Positions 42,636-51,999 are shown, numbered from the stretch's first letter. The stretch is DNA of 64,000 bases from an uncultured Candidatus Peregrinibacteria bacterium (GCA_903825315.1 CAIKAD010000005.1:124001-188000), one strand, 5' to 3'. Numbers and translations are program-made. The notes: generated by a model not told the origin, from the sequence alone.

Positions 42636-43844
42636 ATGCACATCCCCTCTCCCATCGCCAAAATTGCGGCGATTCTCGTGCTCCTCGCATGGCCGATGAG
42701 TGCATGGGCAGCCCCACCTCCGGGTGCAACCGGCGTAACAGCGGCAATGGAAAACGGCAATGTGCGCGTGCGATGGGATCCGGTGCGCGGACAGGATATT
42801 GCCCGCTACCGCATCTACTACAGCCACGAATCCATCCTGCAGAACGACGGCGCGTACGATGATTTCGATTCCACGCCGGGAGATACCACGGAGTTCCTCC
42901 TCACCAATCTCCCGCCGCTCACGCGCATCTACGTGGCGGTACTGGCGGTGAACGCGGCAGGAGAAGAGAGCGCATCATTTGGCAATGAAGCGATGCTCGA
43001 CCTTCCCTCTACCGCGGCGGATCAAACTCCTCCCGCCCCGCTCACATCCACACAGCAACCTGCGAGCTCCCTGCACCTCGTCTCGGCACAGGCGCTCTCG
43101 CCCACAACTGTCTCGCTCACGTTCTCCGAGCCGGTGACTGTGCGTCAGGAAGAAGCTGTCGGCGCCTTCCAGCTCACCGACGCCACCGGCGCAGCCACGG
43201 CTATCCGGCAGATCGCCGTGCTCGGGCCCAACGTGACGCTCGACACCGTCGCCCTCCAGGCGAATATGCCCTACACCGTCAAAGCCCTGCTCGTACGCGC
43301 GGCGCAGTCCCCGAATGGGTTCGCCGTCATCGTCGACAGCAACGCCAACGCAGCGTCCTTCACCTATAGCGGCTCCTCGCCCACCTCCCAACCCTCTCCC
43401 GCACAAGCTACGGATCCGCTCTCTGCCCCCACGAACATGCGAATGCGCATAGAACGGATGGAGGGAATGCACGCAGATGTCCTCCTTACCTTCGCAATGC
43501 CGGAAGGGGCCGTCGTGCCGGCGAGCTTTGAGGTGTTCCAGAGCATCAACGGAGGAAAGAGTTATGCCACGCCCCAGACCATCACCGGCACTGCGCGCTC
43601 CGTGCGCTTTACCAACGTCCCCCTTGGCGCATTTGCCGTCCTCCTCCGCGCCATCGCCGCGGACGGCCGCGCCTCCCCCACCGCCCCAGCCGCCATCACC
43701 ATCCAAACCTCCGGCACCTCCTCGCCCTCCCGCTCTACACCACTCGAAAAGACGGGTGCCGGCGTGGGCGCTGTGCTCGTCCTGTCCGGCGCGGTTGTGG
43801 GATGGAGGAAGATGAGAACGAAGGTCGCAGGCAATAATCGATAA
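42636..43844 (+). CDS. Secreted fibronectin type III / Ig-like surface protein with sorting-like tail
   Basis: 402 residues. Signal peptide (about 1-25, ending AWA). FN3 domain at about 28-118 (VRVRWDPVRGQDIARYRIYYS). An Ig-like domain at about 140-250 (LSPTTVSLTFSEPVTV) and a second FN3-like domain at about 275-365. The C-terminus is LEKTG, a hydrophobic helix (AGVGAVLVLSGAVVGW) and RKMRTK, like an LPxTG signal with the first motif degenerated. The adhesin at 7873 ends similarly. Likely a cell-surface binding protein. Confidence 0.83.
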   Translation: MHIPSPIAKIAAILVLLAWPMSAWAAPPPGATGVTAAMENGNVRVRWDPVRGQDIARYRIYYSHESILQNDGAYDDFDSTPGDTTEFLLTNLPPLTRIYVAVLAVNAAGEESASFGNEAMLDLPSTAADQTPPAPLTSTQQPASSLHLVSAQALSPTTVSLTFSEPVTVRQEEAVGAFQLTDATGAATAIRQIAVLGPNVTLDTVALQANMPYTVKALLVRAAQSPNGFAVIVDSNANAASFTYSGSSPTSQPSPAQATDPLSAPTNMRMRIERMEGMHADVLLTFAMPEGAVVPASFEVFQSINGGKSYATPQTITGTARSVRFTNVPLGAFAVLLRAIAADGRASPTAPAAITIQTSGTSSPSRSTPLEKTGAGVGAVLVLSGAVVGWRKMRTKVAGNNR

Positions 43845-44005
43845 GTCGTCGAAAAAGGAAAGAACTCCAAAATGACAGGGCATGCCTCCAGTCGCGTTGC
43901 ATATCTCGCGCTGTCTGTTCTTCATCTCCGGCATGATCTATACACGGATGGAAAAGGCCTCCGGGAAATAGCGGCGGAACCTATTCCTTCATCATATTTT
44001 AGGGA

Positions 44006-44011
44006 TACACT
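44006..44011 (+). promoter_or_regulatory. -10 element (TACACT) of the ComEC-like gene
   Basis: TACACT is ten bases before the ATG at 44022. Confidence 0.35.
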
Positions 44012-44021
44012 GGCACGCTTT

Positions 44022-44729
44022 ATGGCGAAACCTGTTCTTCGTTGGCTCTTCTTCGCGTTCGTCTTTGCAGCGGGCGTGGCAATGCTCACTTGGCGCGAAG
44101 CGTCGCTGCAGACACCGCGCTACCTGCGCACTATTTTCCTTCCCGCGCCTCAAGGTTCAGCCACACTGATGATCACCCCCGAAGGAAAGACGATGCTCAT
44201 CGGCGGAGGAAAGGATTTTTCGGTCTTCGAGGAGATGGGGCAAATCCTCCCCTTCTTCAACCGGACCATTGATCTTCTGGTTGTTCCCGACGCGCGGACT
44301 GTGAGCCTCACGACACTCACCGAACTTTCGGAGCGCTGTACGGTCCGCCGCACGCTGCTGCCGTCACCACTTCCTGATACGCTCACGATCCATCGGGATA
44401 TCCTGGACGCGCATCATGTCCCCGTAACGGACATGGAATGGAATTCGACAATAGACATCGGCGCAGGACTGACCCTCGCCATGATCAATCGTGGTAAGTC
44501 CAAGCCTGCCATCGTCACCATCAACGCGGAGAATGTGCGCCTCGACCTCCCCGGCTCTTCAGATGATCTGACGGGCGACTTCTCCGCCTCCATCCTCCGC
44601 GGAATTCTGCGGAAGGATGGCCTGCCCGAAACCGTCGTCATTCGCGATCCCAAGCAGGAGGCATGGCTCAAAAATGTGACGATTCGAAACCTGGCGACGG
44701 AGGGGCGTGTCACCCTCTCCTTGGAATGA
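44022..44729 (+). CDS. ComEC-C-like metallo-beta-lactamase-fold protein lacking the metal motif
   Basis: About 235 residues. One membrane helix (about 4-24: VLRWLFFAFVFAAGVAML) then GSATLMITPEGKTMLIGGGKDFSVFEEMGQILPFFNRTIDLLVVPD, which aligns with the start of the ComEC C-terminal domain. Where active members have HxHxDH after this block, the sequence is VPDARTVSLTT, so zinc binding and nuclease activity are probably lost. The start at 44022 is favoured over 43872 because a -10 element lies just upstream and the extra 50 residues have no features. Role unknown. Confidence 0.7.
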   Translation: MAKPVLRWLFFAFVFAAGVAMLTWREASLQTPRYLRTIFLPAPQGSATLMITPEGKTMLIGGGKDFSVFEEMGQILPFFNRTIDLLVVPDARTVSLTTLTELSERCTVRRTLLPSPLPDTLTIHRDILDAHHVPVTDMEWNSTIDIGAGLTLAMINRGKSKPAIVTINAENVRLDLPGSSDDLTGDFSASILRGILRKDGLPETVVIRDPKQEAWLKNVTIRNLATEGRVTLSLE

Positions 44730-44784
44730 TCTGGATGGTCGCGGATCCCCCATCCTTGACGTTCCTTTAGAACGGCTTTTCCGC

Positions 44785-44795
44785 TACACTATAAG
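44785..44795 (+). promoter_or_regulatory. -10 region (TACACT/TATAAG) of the nucleotidyltransferase gene
   Basis: TACACT (44785-44790) ends eight bases before the ATG; TATAAG (44790-44795) overlaps it. TTTAGA lies 18 bases before TATAAG. Confidence 0.45.
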
Positions 44796-44798
44796 CGA

Positions 44799-46097
44799 AT
44801 GCAGACCCTTCTCCTCGTCGCGGGCCGCTCCCGCCGTTTCTGGCCCCTCGCCGAAAAGAGCCTCGTCCCCCTCACAGGAAAGACGCTTCTGGCGCATCAG
44901 CTGGAGCACCTTAAGGCTGGCGGCTGCACAGACGTTGTCCTGGTGTGCGGGAAGCATAATAAGAAGGAGGTCAAGCGCCTCTTTCCGGAGCACCGGATAA
45001 TCGAACAGCAGGATCTGGAAAAGGGGATGCAGGGCGCGCTGCTCTCCGCGCTCCCCAAAATCAAAGGCCCGGTGATGGTGGTGGGCGGAAATGATGTGAT
45101 TGAACCGGGTGCCTATCGCGCCTTACTCAAGGCCGCTTCCCGGAAAGGCGTGGATGGCGCGCTCCTCGCACAAAAAGTGAAGCGCTACTTCCCTGGCGGA
45201 TATCTTTCTGTGAAGCGGGGAAAGATCACCAACATTGTCGAAAAGCCAGGCGAAGGCAACGAGCCAAGCAAGCTCGTGAACATCGTCGCCCATGTCCATC
45301 AGAATCCGTCAGCGTTACTCAAGCTCCTCAAGGAGGTCGGCAACGAGAATGATGACGGCTACGAGCGGGCGCTCGCTGTGCTCTTTAGAGAAAAGAACTA
45401 CGTGGCCGTTCCCTATGAAGGAACATGGCAAGCCGTTAAATATCCCTGGCACCTCCTCAGCCTGCTCCCCGCGTTCCTTGAAGAAATCGGAAAGCCACAC
45501 ATATCCCGCAAGGCTTCCGTCCACCCGACAGCCGTGGTGGAGGGCAGGGTAATTATTGAGGATGACGTCCGCCTCCTTCCGCATGCCGCAGTCATCGGTC
45601 CGTGCTACATCGGACGCGGCAGCATCATTGGAAACGGGGCGCTGGTGCGGGGATCGAGTATCGGCGAGCGGTGCGTAGTTGGATTTGGGACGGAGGTGAA
45701 GGGCAGCGTGCTCATGGACGATGTGTGGACACACATGACGTACATTGGCGACAGCGTCATCGGCAGCAACGTATCCTTTGGGGGTGGCTGCATGACCGGC
45801 AACTTCCGACTGGATGAGGGAGAGATTTCTTCGCAGGTGGGACATGACTCCATCGCTACGGGCCTCACGAAGTTCGGAGCGATCATCGGCCCTCATTGCC
45901 GCCTTGGCATCCAGGTTGGCACCAACCCCGGCATCAAAATCGGCAGCGGCAGTTTTGTGGCTGGGGGCACGCACCTCAAGGAAGACATTCCCGAGAAAAG
46001 CTTTGTGTCGATGAAGGACGGCAAGCTCTTTGTGCGGGAGAACCGCATAGACGTCGCTTTGCCCGAGCAGAGGAAGAAATATGTGCCCAAGAAATGA
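44799..46097 (+). CDS. Sugar-1-phosphate nucleotidyltransferase with left-handed beta-helix domain
   Basis: 432 residues. The N-terminal nucleotidyltransferase has LLLVAGRSRRFWPLAEKSLVPLTGKTLL, a variant of the GxGTRxxPLTxxxPK signature, and VMVVGGNDVIEPG. The C-terminal half is a hexapeptide-repeat beta-helix (VHPTAVVEGRVIIEDDVRLLPHAAVIGPCYIGRGSIIGNG...). The architecture matches archaeal-type bifunctional GlmU or glucose-1-phosphate thymidylyltransferase-like enzymes. Exact sugar and nucleotide cannot be called. It probably feeds the polysaccharide pathway with the transferase (24431) and flippase (40622). Confidence 0.87.
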   Translation: MQTLLLVAGRSRRFWPLAEKSLVPLTGKTLLAHQLEHLKAGGCTDVVLVCGKHNKKEVKRLFPEHRIIEQQDLEKGMQGALLSALPKIKGPVMVVGGNDVIEPGAYRALLKAASRKGVDGALLAQKVKRYFPGGYLSVKRGKITNIVEKPGEGNEPSKLVNIVAHVHQNPSALLKLLKEVGNENDDGYERALAVLFREKNYVAVPYEGTWQAVKYPWHLLSLLPAFLEEIGKPHISRKASVHPTAVVEGRVIIEDDVRLLPHAAVIGPCYIGRGSIIGNGALVRGSSIGERCVVGFGTEVKGSVLMDDVWTHMTYIGDSVIGSNVSFGGGCMTGNFRLDEGEISSQVGHDSIATGLTKFGAIIGPHCRLGIQVGTNPGIKIGSGSFVAGGTHLKEDIPEKSFVSMKDGKLFVRENRIDVALPEQRKKYVPKK

Positions 46098-46199
46098 CCA
46101 ATGACCAAGTATCAATGATCAAAACGAATAATCAATTATCAATGTTCAATTCTCAAAACGGTCTGGGCGACAAAGCGTTTTGATTATTGAGATTTTGTG
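46098..46199. repeat. CCAATGACCAA-type phrase repeat with palindrome
   Basis: Degenerate words (ATGACCAATGACCAAG, AATCAATTATCAATG) followed by CTCAAAACG-15 nt-CGTTTTG, a stem that may terminate the upstream gene. A related block is at 60055-60140. Confidence 0.6.
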
Positions 46200-46660
46200 A
46201 ATTGGTAATTCCTCACAGATAATAGACAAATGACAGAAATACTGTACACAAGAGTTATCCACATTCTCTGTGGATACATGTGTATATACGGAATACACGA
46301 CCTCCGGCTGTTCTCCACAGGGCATTTTCATTTTTCGCATCTGGAAGCCAAAACTCGTAACTTTGGGCTCTAGAGAGCCACACAGGTTTGTTGTCCACGA
46401 GTTTTCCACATCCCACCCACACCTCTTTTCCTCCCCCACTTTGTCACTTTTCCGCTTCCGTAAGCGATGTAAGGAATACTTACATGAAGATTTCCACAGT
46501 ATTAAGCCTATAAATGTGGATGAAAAGGAAGACCGTATGATGATGACTAATTCATTATATTTATTATTAATTTTTTATTTCGGCAGAAATACAGATGTGG
46601 AAAGCAACTTGCTGGTAGTTTTTGAAAAAGAAAAAAAGAGAAACGTTGAGAGAAAAATAG
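46200..46660. other. Probable chromosomal origin of replication (oriC)
   Basis: A gene-free, AT-rich stretch just upstream of dnaN with a cluster of DnaA-box-like 9-mers. TTATCCACA (46255-46263, perfect) and TGTGGATAC (46269-46277) face each other. Variants are TTCTCCACA (46311), TTGTCCACG (46391), TTTTCCACA (46402), ATTTCCACA (46490), TGTGGATGA (46515) and TGTGGAAAG (46596). The almost pure AT tract at 46547-46580 could be the unwinding element. dnaA itself is not in this window. Confidence 0.75.
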
Positions 46661-46704
46661 TGTATCTTTAATTCCCTCTCGCCCCTCACTCCCTCCCCGT
46701 TCGT

Positions 46705-47871
46705 ATGAAGTTCTCATGCGCCACCTCAGACCTCCTTCAGGCCTTGCAACTTGCCAGTCGCGCCATTGGGAGCCAACAAGCGCTTCCTATTCTGGGTAAT
46801 ATCCTCCTGGAAGCGGAGGGGAAAACATGTACGGTGAGCGCGACAGACCTAGAGCTGAGTATTATTACGCAATTTGATGCATCCATAGAAAATGAAGGTT
46901 CGATTACTATTCCCGCGAAGGCTATCCTCAACTTTGCTCAATATAATCAGGATGCAGAGGTTCTTCTTGAGACAAGCGAGGGAACACAATTGAAGTGTAA
47001 TTCCAAACACGCAAAGGCAGTGATTGCAGGTGAAGCAGCAAGTGAATATCCCACGATTACATCCGTAGACCGGCAGACAGCACTCACACTAGAAGCTGAA
47101 CCCCTCCTTCATGCACTTCACCTTATTACATTTGCCTCTGCAAAGACCACGCTTCGTCCTGTTCTTTCCGGTGTCCTTTTTCAATGGGAAAAGGAGGCAC
47201 TGACACTCGTTGCAACAGATAGTTACCGCCTTTCGGAATATAAGTTGCAGACAAAGGGTGCCGCTTCCGATATCTCCTGTATTATTCCTGCAAAAATCCT
47301 GGAAGAGCTCCGAGCCGTACTTGGAGCAAGCCTTCGTAAGTCGGACGGGAAAGAGGGGGGTGATGGGAAAGATGCAGGAGGGAAGATGAAGGTACCGGAA
47401 ATTTCCGTATACCTCAGTAAGCAGCAGATAGAGTTACATGCGGGCAATGTAACCCTTCTCTCTCGCCTCATTGACGGTAAATTCCCGGATTACCGGCAGA
47501 TCCTTCCCAAGGAAGCCAAGACCGAGGCGCTCTTTTCCACCCACGAGCTTTCGACTGCAGTAAAGCGCATGCACTACTTTGCCAAGGAGATGAATAACAA
47601 TGTCACATTCAGCATCGCGGACGGCCAGGCAAAACTCACCACGCCGCAGACGCAGGCAGGCAAGGATGAGGCGGCTCTCACCTGCGAAGTGAAGGGCGAG
47701 AGCAATAAAATTGCGCTCAGCTCAAGCTACCTGCTGGACTTCCTTGGACACATCAATGCAGACAATGTCCTCATGAAAGTAATTGATAGTCTCCATCCAG
47801 CAGTCTTCACCCTTCCGGACAACCCGCGCTATCTCCATCTCATCATGCCGCTGAGAATGCAGGAGGAGTGA
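46705..47871 (+). CDS. dnaN: DNA polymerase III sliding clamp (beta subunit)
   Basis: The processivity clamp. 388 residues, three clamp domains: MKFSCATSDLLQALQLASRAI..., LPILGNILLEAEG, LRPVLSGVLFQWEKEALTLVATDSYRLS and the C-terminal RYLHLIMPLRM (the usual end is MPMRL). An insert of about 20 Gly/Lys/Asp residues (SDGKEGGDGKDAGGK, about 212-230) lies between domains 2 and 3. It directly follows the presumed oriC, the common dnaA-dnaN location but without dnaA. Confidence 0.95.
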   Translation: MKFSCATSDLLQALQLASRAIGSQQALPILGNILLEAEGKTCTVSATDLELSIITQFDASIENEGSITIPAKAILNFAQYNQDAEVLLETSEGTQLKCNSKHAKAVIAGEAASEYPTITSVDRQTALTLEAEPLLHALHLITFASAKTTLRPVLSGVLFQWEKEALTLVATDSYRLSEYKLQTKGAASDISCIIPAKILEELRAVLGASLRKSDGKEGGDGKDAGGKMKVPEISVYLSKQQIELHAGNVTLLSRLIDGKFPDYRQILPKEAKTEALFSTHELSTAVKRMHYFAKEMNNNVTFSIADGQAKLTTPQTQAGKDEAALTCEVKGESNKIALSSSYLLDFLGHINADNVLMKVIDSLHPAVFTLPDNPRYLHLIMPLRMQEE

Positions 47872-47922
47872 GGAGGCTTAACAGGATGAATATTCCCTGA
47901 AAATCAGGTGAATAGTCATATA

Positions 47923-47951
47923 TTGACAAATTTTACTAATATAATTTATTA
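47923..47951 (+). promoter_or_regulatory. Promoter of the 47959 gene
   Basis: TTGACA (47923-47928), 17-base spacer, TTATTA (47946-47951), then seven bases to the ATG. Two overlapping TATAAT words also lie here. Confidence 0.5.
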
Positions 47952-47958
47952 TAATTTT

Positions 47959-48534
47959 ATGGAAAAGGAAATAGAACTGGACAATATTAGCAGGCAAATA
48001 GAGAGACTGAAGCGCCTCAAGCTGCTTTTACAAGATGTTCCTGACGCCACACGCAGTATAGATGGAGCGCTCTCGGAGGTTCGCCTGCAATTACAGGCAA
48101 CTCTTAACATAGCCTCAAGTGCACTGTCGGGGATTTTGGAACACTATCAGCAACTCTCTCTTGATGCGGTGTTTCACAGTCTTCCCTTTGAGCAATTTTC
48201 AGAAGAACATACAATATATGTTGATATAGGAGGCGGTTTCGATCATGAACATCAGCCCCCTCCTTTACACCGCAGCACCATTCTCGCCAGGGCATATCTT
48301 GCCAAGGCTTCTACGCTCAACCTGTCCATTCCCGGCGAAACACTGTTTAGCGCATGTGGAGTTCCCCAGGATCTCTTTGATCAAATGGCGGGTTATCTGC
48401 GCCAAACGGCCGACAGGCTATCGCGGGATTGTCATTCCTTTCTTTTGGACATTCAAGATGGAGCCGCGGGGGCACTTCCAACGTATCAACTCGTAGCAAA
48501 AACCTGGAGGCTTGCGTCACAATCTTCATCCTGA
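47959..48534 (+). CDS. Hypothetical protein (191 aa) with N-terminal coiled coil
   Basis: The N-terminus (EKEIELDNISRQIERLKRLKLLLQDV) is a heptad-like helix. The rest is helical with no recognised domain. The ATG at 47959 is supported by the promoter; a GTG at 47908 would extend it by 17 residues. It lies between dnaN and mfd, co-oriented. Lower GC than the neighbouring genes. Confidence 0.65.
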   Translation: MEKEIELDNISRQIERLKRLKLLLQDVPDATRSIDGALSEVRLQLQATLNIASSALSGILEHYQQLSLDAVFHSLPFEQFSEEHTIYVDIGGGFDHEHQPPPLHRSTILARAYLAKASTLNLSIPGETLFSACGVPQDLFDQMAGYLRQTADRLSRDCHSFLLDIQDGAAGALPTYQLVAKTWRLASQSSS

Positions 48535-48663
48535 ACAGGACGATTGCATGGGGGAAATGATATTGAGGAAGCGCCAAAGCACTTGCTTTTCGAGTCATTT
48601 CGTCGTATCCTATAGACAATATCGCCCGAAAACGGGAACAGGATTCTTTCGGTATCTGAATCC

Positions 48664-48689
48664 CCTTCACACAATTTTGCGTGTGAAGG
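48664..48689. terminator. Perfect hairpin upstream of mfd
   Basis: CCTTCACAC-AATTTTGC-GTGTGAAGG, a 9-bp stem with no T-run. It may end the upstream transcript or mark the mfd leader. Confidence 0.45.
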
Positions 48690-48718
48690 CCGTGTAGGGT
48701 GATCCATCGGCTCGACGC

Positions 48719-51700
48719 ATGAAACCTTCACTTTTACTCGGGGACAATACCCATCAGGAGCTTTCGGAGCTCCTGAGGGCGAAACATAGGCTGGTGATCT
48801 CCGGGGCATCCAACGAGACGGCAAAAGCGATGCTCCTGAGCCATCTTGTCTCATTCCATCCACAGCCCAGCCTGATTGTTACACAGAACCATGGCGGGGT
48901 GGATGCATTGCGGCACTGGCTACAGTTCTTCGATGTGCCCGCAGGGCGCTTGTATCCGGTGAAGGATGCCGACGGACATATTTTGTCGGAGCATCTCCAG
49001 ATCTTCCTGCAATATATGCAGTCGGAAGAAGGCGAAATGATGGCATATCTTTGTGATCGTGAGACGTGGGATATCCCCTTCCCCTCCTTCAGGGAACTTT
49101 CCCAGCGGAAAATCGTTCTCAAGGAAGGTGAGGATGTGCCGTTTACCAAGTTTGTGGAAGACCTGCTCGAGCGAGGGTATGCCCACGGCGAGGATCTCTA
49201 CCTCCATCCGGGCGAGTACCGGAGGATTGGGGACACGTTGGATATTTACCCAATCCAGTCCTCCCACCCCTATCGGGTGATGTTCGATTTTGACAAGGTG
49301 CTCAAGGTTTACGCAGTGGATAAAGATGATTTGTCGAAGACTGAGGCTGCAGGTCCCAAGCTGGACATCTTTCCAGCCACATTCCAGAGAACACAGCTCC
49401 TCGCAGATCAATTACCGGAGGGATCAACGCTCGTTCTTGATGATCAGGATGATATCCAGCCACCTCCCAATTCGTCCACGCTGAGCTTTACAGCATTCCC
49501 AGAATCCACAGCGAACCACGCGCACCTACGCTATCTCTCTGTCCTTAAATTCTACACGCTCACGGACTTTTTGAACGATGTGCGCGACAAGCTGACGCAG
49601 GAATGGACACTCCTCATCGTCACAAAGCGCGCGGAGGAACTGGCGAACATCCTTAAGGAAGAACATATCCCTGTTCTCGAACATGATCATCGTCCTGGCG
49701 CCATTACACTTATTCCTGCCGGCGAGAACGACCTGCTCCCCCATTCCCTCCAGAACCCGGACCTCAAGTGCGCGCTCCTTACGGATCGCGAAATTTTCAC
49801 ACTCAAGAAAGCGGGCAAGCAGCGCAGCGTTGCCAAGCTGGCCCTAGACTTCATCACGTCGCTGCAGCCGGGGGACTATGTGGTGCACATGGACCACGGC
49901 ATTGGGCACTTTGAGGGGATGACGCAGAAGACCATCGACGATGTGACGCGCGAGTATCTGGAGCTTACATATGCAGGAGGCGACAAACTTTTTATTCCGG
50001 TAGACCAGGCGGACAAGCTGAGTAAGTTCGTGCACGAGGAGGGTGAGGAACCGGTGCTGAACCGCTTGGGGACCGTGGAGTGGAAGCGCGTGACGGAGAA
50101 GATGCGGACAGAGACCAAGCAGATCGCCAAGGAGCTCCTGCAGCTCTATGCCAAGCGCGCACGCAGCAAGGGTCACGCGTTTGGCGAAGATTCCGCAAAC
50201 CAGAAGAAATTCGAACAAGCGTTTCCCTACGAAGAGACGCCGGGGCAGATGGCGGCCATTGCAGATATTAAGAAGGACATGGAGAGCGAGCATCCTATGG
50301 ACCGTCTGGTCTGTGGTGATGTGGGATTCGGCAAAACCGAAGTGGCCATGCGCGCGGCATTTAAGGCTGTGGCGGCTGGCAAACAAGTAGCCATCGTTGC
50401 GCCTATCACTATCCTTGCTGACCAGCACTACCATACGTTCCGCGAGCGTATGGCGGGATTCCCCGTTACCGTCGACATGCTCAGTCGCTTCCGCTCTGCT
50501 GCTGAGCAGAAGGACATATTGGAAAAGCTGCGGAAGGGGAAAGTGGATGTGATTATCGGTACGCACCGCCTACTCCAGGATGACGTGAAGTTTTTCAACC
50601 TGGGTCTTGTGATTATCGACGAGGAGCAGCGGTTTGGGGTCAAGCAGAAGGAGGTATTCAAGCAGATGCGTGCCAATGTGGACCTCCTTACGCTCACGGC
50701 TACGCCTATCCCCCGCACGCTCAATCTTGGTCTTCATAAACTGCGGGACATTTCCACTATTACCACTCCCCCACCCGGGCGGTTGCCGATCATCACCGAA
50801 GTGCGGAAGTATTCCGATGAGCTGGTCCGACAGTCGATTCTCGCGGAACTCAAGCGTAAGGGGCAGGCCTTTGTCCTCCACAACCGCGTGGAGACGATTG
50901 ATGCTTTTGCAGACAAGCTCCGTTCGATGATTCCCGAGGCGAAGTTCGTCGTGGGACACGGACAGCTTCCCCCCGACCAACTGGAAGAGCGGATCCTGGC
51001 GTTTAAGAAGGGCGAATGCGATGTCCTGGTGTCGTCCACAATCATCGAGAACGGTATCGACCTGCCGCGCGCCAACACGCTCATCGTCAACGAAGCCGAG
51101 CGGTTCGGCCTTGCCCAGCTCTACCAGCTCCGCGGGCGTGTCGGACGCAGTAAGCTCCAGGCTTACGCGTACTTCCTCTACCATACGCAGCGACTCAAGG
51201 ATGATGCCAAGAAGCGCCTCAAGGCGATCGTGGAGGCATGTGAACTCGGGTCGGGATTCCAGGTGGCCATGCGCGATCTTGAGATCCGCGGCGCGGGCGA
51301 AATCTTGGGCGCGAGCCAGTCTGGCACCATGCAGACGGTGGGCGTGAGCCATTATCTCCGGATGCTCAAGCAGGCCGTGGAGGAGATGCGCGCTGGCGCA
51401 AAGGAAGTGGAGGAGGTGGAGGAGCAGGTAGAGATCCAGCTGCCAGTTGAAGCCTTCATTCCATCCTTCTACATTACGGACGAGCAGGAGAAGATTTCCG
51501 TTTACCAGAAGTTGGCAGGCAGCGAGGAGGAGAATGTGCTCAAGGAGTTTGAGGCGGACCTCCGAGATGAGTACGGCGAGCCCCCCACGCAGGTCAAGCA
51601 CCTCTTTGCAGTCCTTCGGCTCAAGATGGCCGCGCGCGCGAGCGGAGTTGTGCGCATAAAGTCCGAGGATATTTCCAAGAACGAGCGGGACGTTGTCCTT

Positions 51701-51910
51701 ACGCTCAGCGCGCGTGTGACGGCGAAGGAGATCATGCAGCTTCTCCGTGAAAATGCGCAGTGGAAGATCAGCGGGGCCACACTACGGATTCCCGAGCGCG
51801 TCCTTTCCGGGCGTTCCGACGGACACTGGCTTGAAGAGCTGACGAAAGAAGTCGCATTGCTCAAGAAAGAGAGGAAGGCGAAGAAGGAGAAAGAGGAGGT
51901 GAAGGAGTAA
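48719..51910 (+). CDS. mfd: Transcription-repair coupling factor Mfd
   Basis: Removes RNA polymerase stalled at lesions and recruits UvrA. 1063 residues, slightly short. UvrB-like N-terminal module (EEGEMMAYLCDRETWDIPFPS, HPGEYRRIGDTLDIYPI), RNAP-interaction domain (QPGDYVVHMDHGIGHFEGM), translocase with Walker A CGDVGFGKTEVAMRAA, DEEQ box IIDEEQRFGVKQKE, TATPIPRTLNLGL, and motif VI QLRGRVGRS, then the TRCF C-terminal domain. Lys/Glu-rich last 15 residues. Confidence 0.96.
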   Translation: MKPSLLLGDNTHQELSELLRAKHRLVISGASNETAKAMLLSHLVSFHPQPSLIVTQNHGGVDALRHWLQFFDVPAGRLYPVKDADGHILSEHLQIFLQYMQSEEGEMMAYLCDRETWDIPFPSFRELSQRKIVLKEGEDVPFTKFVEDLLERGYAHGEDLYLHPGEYRRIGDTLDIYPIQSSHPYRVMFDFDKVLKVYAVDKDDLSKTEAAGPKLDIFPATFQRTQLLADQLPEGSTLVLDDQDDIQPPPNSSTLSFTAFPESTANHAHLRYLSVLKFYTLTDFLNDVRDKLTQEWTLLIVTKRAEELANILKEEHIPVLEHDHRPGAITLIPAGENDLLPHSLQNPDLKCALLTDREIFTLKKAGKQRSVAKLALDFITSLQPGDYVVHMDHGIGHFEGMTQKTIDDVTREYLELTYAGGDKLFIPVDQADKLSKFVHEEGEEPVLNRLGTVEWKRVTEKMRTETKQIAKELLQLYAKRARSKGHAFGEDSANQKKFEQAFPYEETPGQMAAIADIKKDMESEHPMDRLVCGDVGFGKTEVAMRAAFKAVAAGKQVAIVAPITILADQHYHTFRERMAGFPVTVDMLSRFRSAAEQKDILEKLRKGKVDVIIGTHRLLQDDVKFFNLGLVIIDEEQRFGVKQKEVFKQMRANVDLLTLTATPIPRTLNLGLHKLRDISTITTPPPGRLPIITEVRKYSDELVRQSILAELKRKGQAFVLHNRVETIDAFADKLRSMIPEAKFVVGHGQLPPDQLEERILAFKKGECDVLVSSTIIENGIDLPRANTLIVNEAERFGLAQLYQLRGRVGRSKLQAYAYFLYHTQRLKDDAKKRLKAIVEACELGSGFQVAMRDLEIRGAGEILGASQSGTMQTVGVSHYLRMLKQAVEEMRAGAKEVEEVEEQVEIQLPVEAFIPSFYITDEQEKISVYQKLAGSEEENVLKEFEADLRDEYGEPPTQVKHLFAVLRLKMAARASGVVRIKSEDISKNERDVVLTLSARVTAKEIMQLLRENAQWKISGATLRIPERVLSGRSDGHWLEELTKEVALLKKERKAKKEKEEVKE

Positions 51911-51977
51911 ATCCGCCCGCTTCCTTTATTCCCCCAGGATGTTTTTTGTGTGCAATTGGTCGGAAGCAGGGGGGGGG

Positions 51978-51999
51978 GGTTCTCTGGGTACAGAGAACC
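51978..51999 (+). terminator. Hairpin after mfd
   Basis: GGTTCTCTG-GGTA-CAGAGAACC, a perfect 9-bp stem, then TATTTCGC. It is preceded by a run of 11 G (51969-51979). Confidence 0.6.

Noticed and set aside
43872-44021. Upstream 50-residue extension of the ComEC-like protein
   Set aside because: No features, and a -10 element lies just before the ATG at 44022.
46200-46700. Coding frames in the oriC region (e.g. 46270-46671)
   Set aside because: They cross DnaA-box clusters and the AT tract, and have no domain or promoter.
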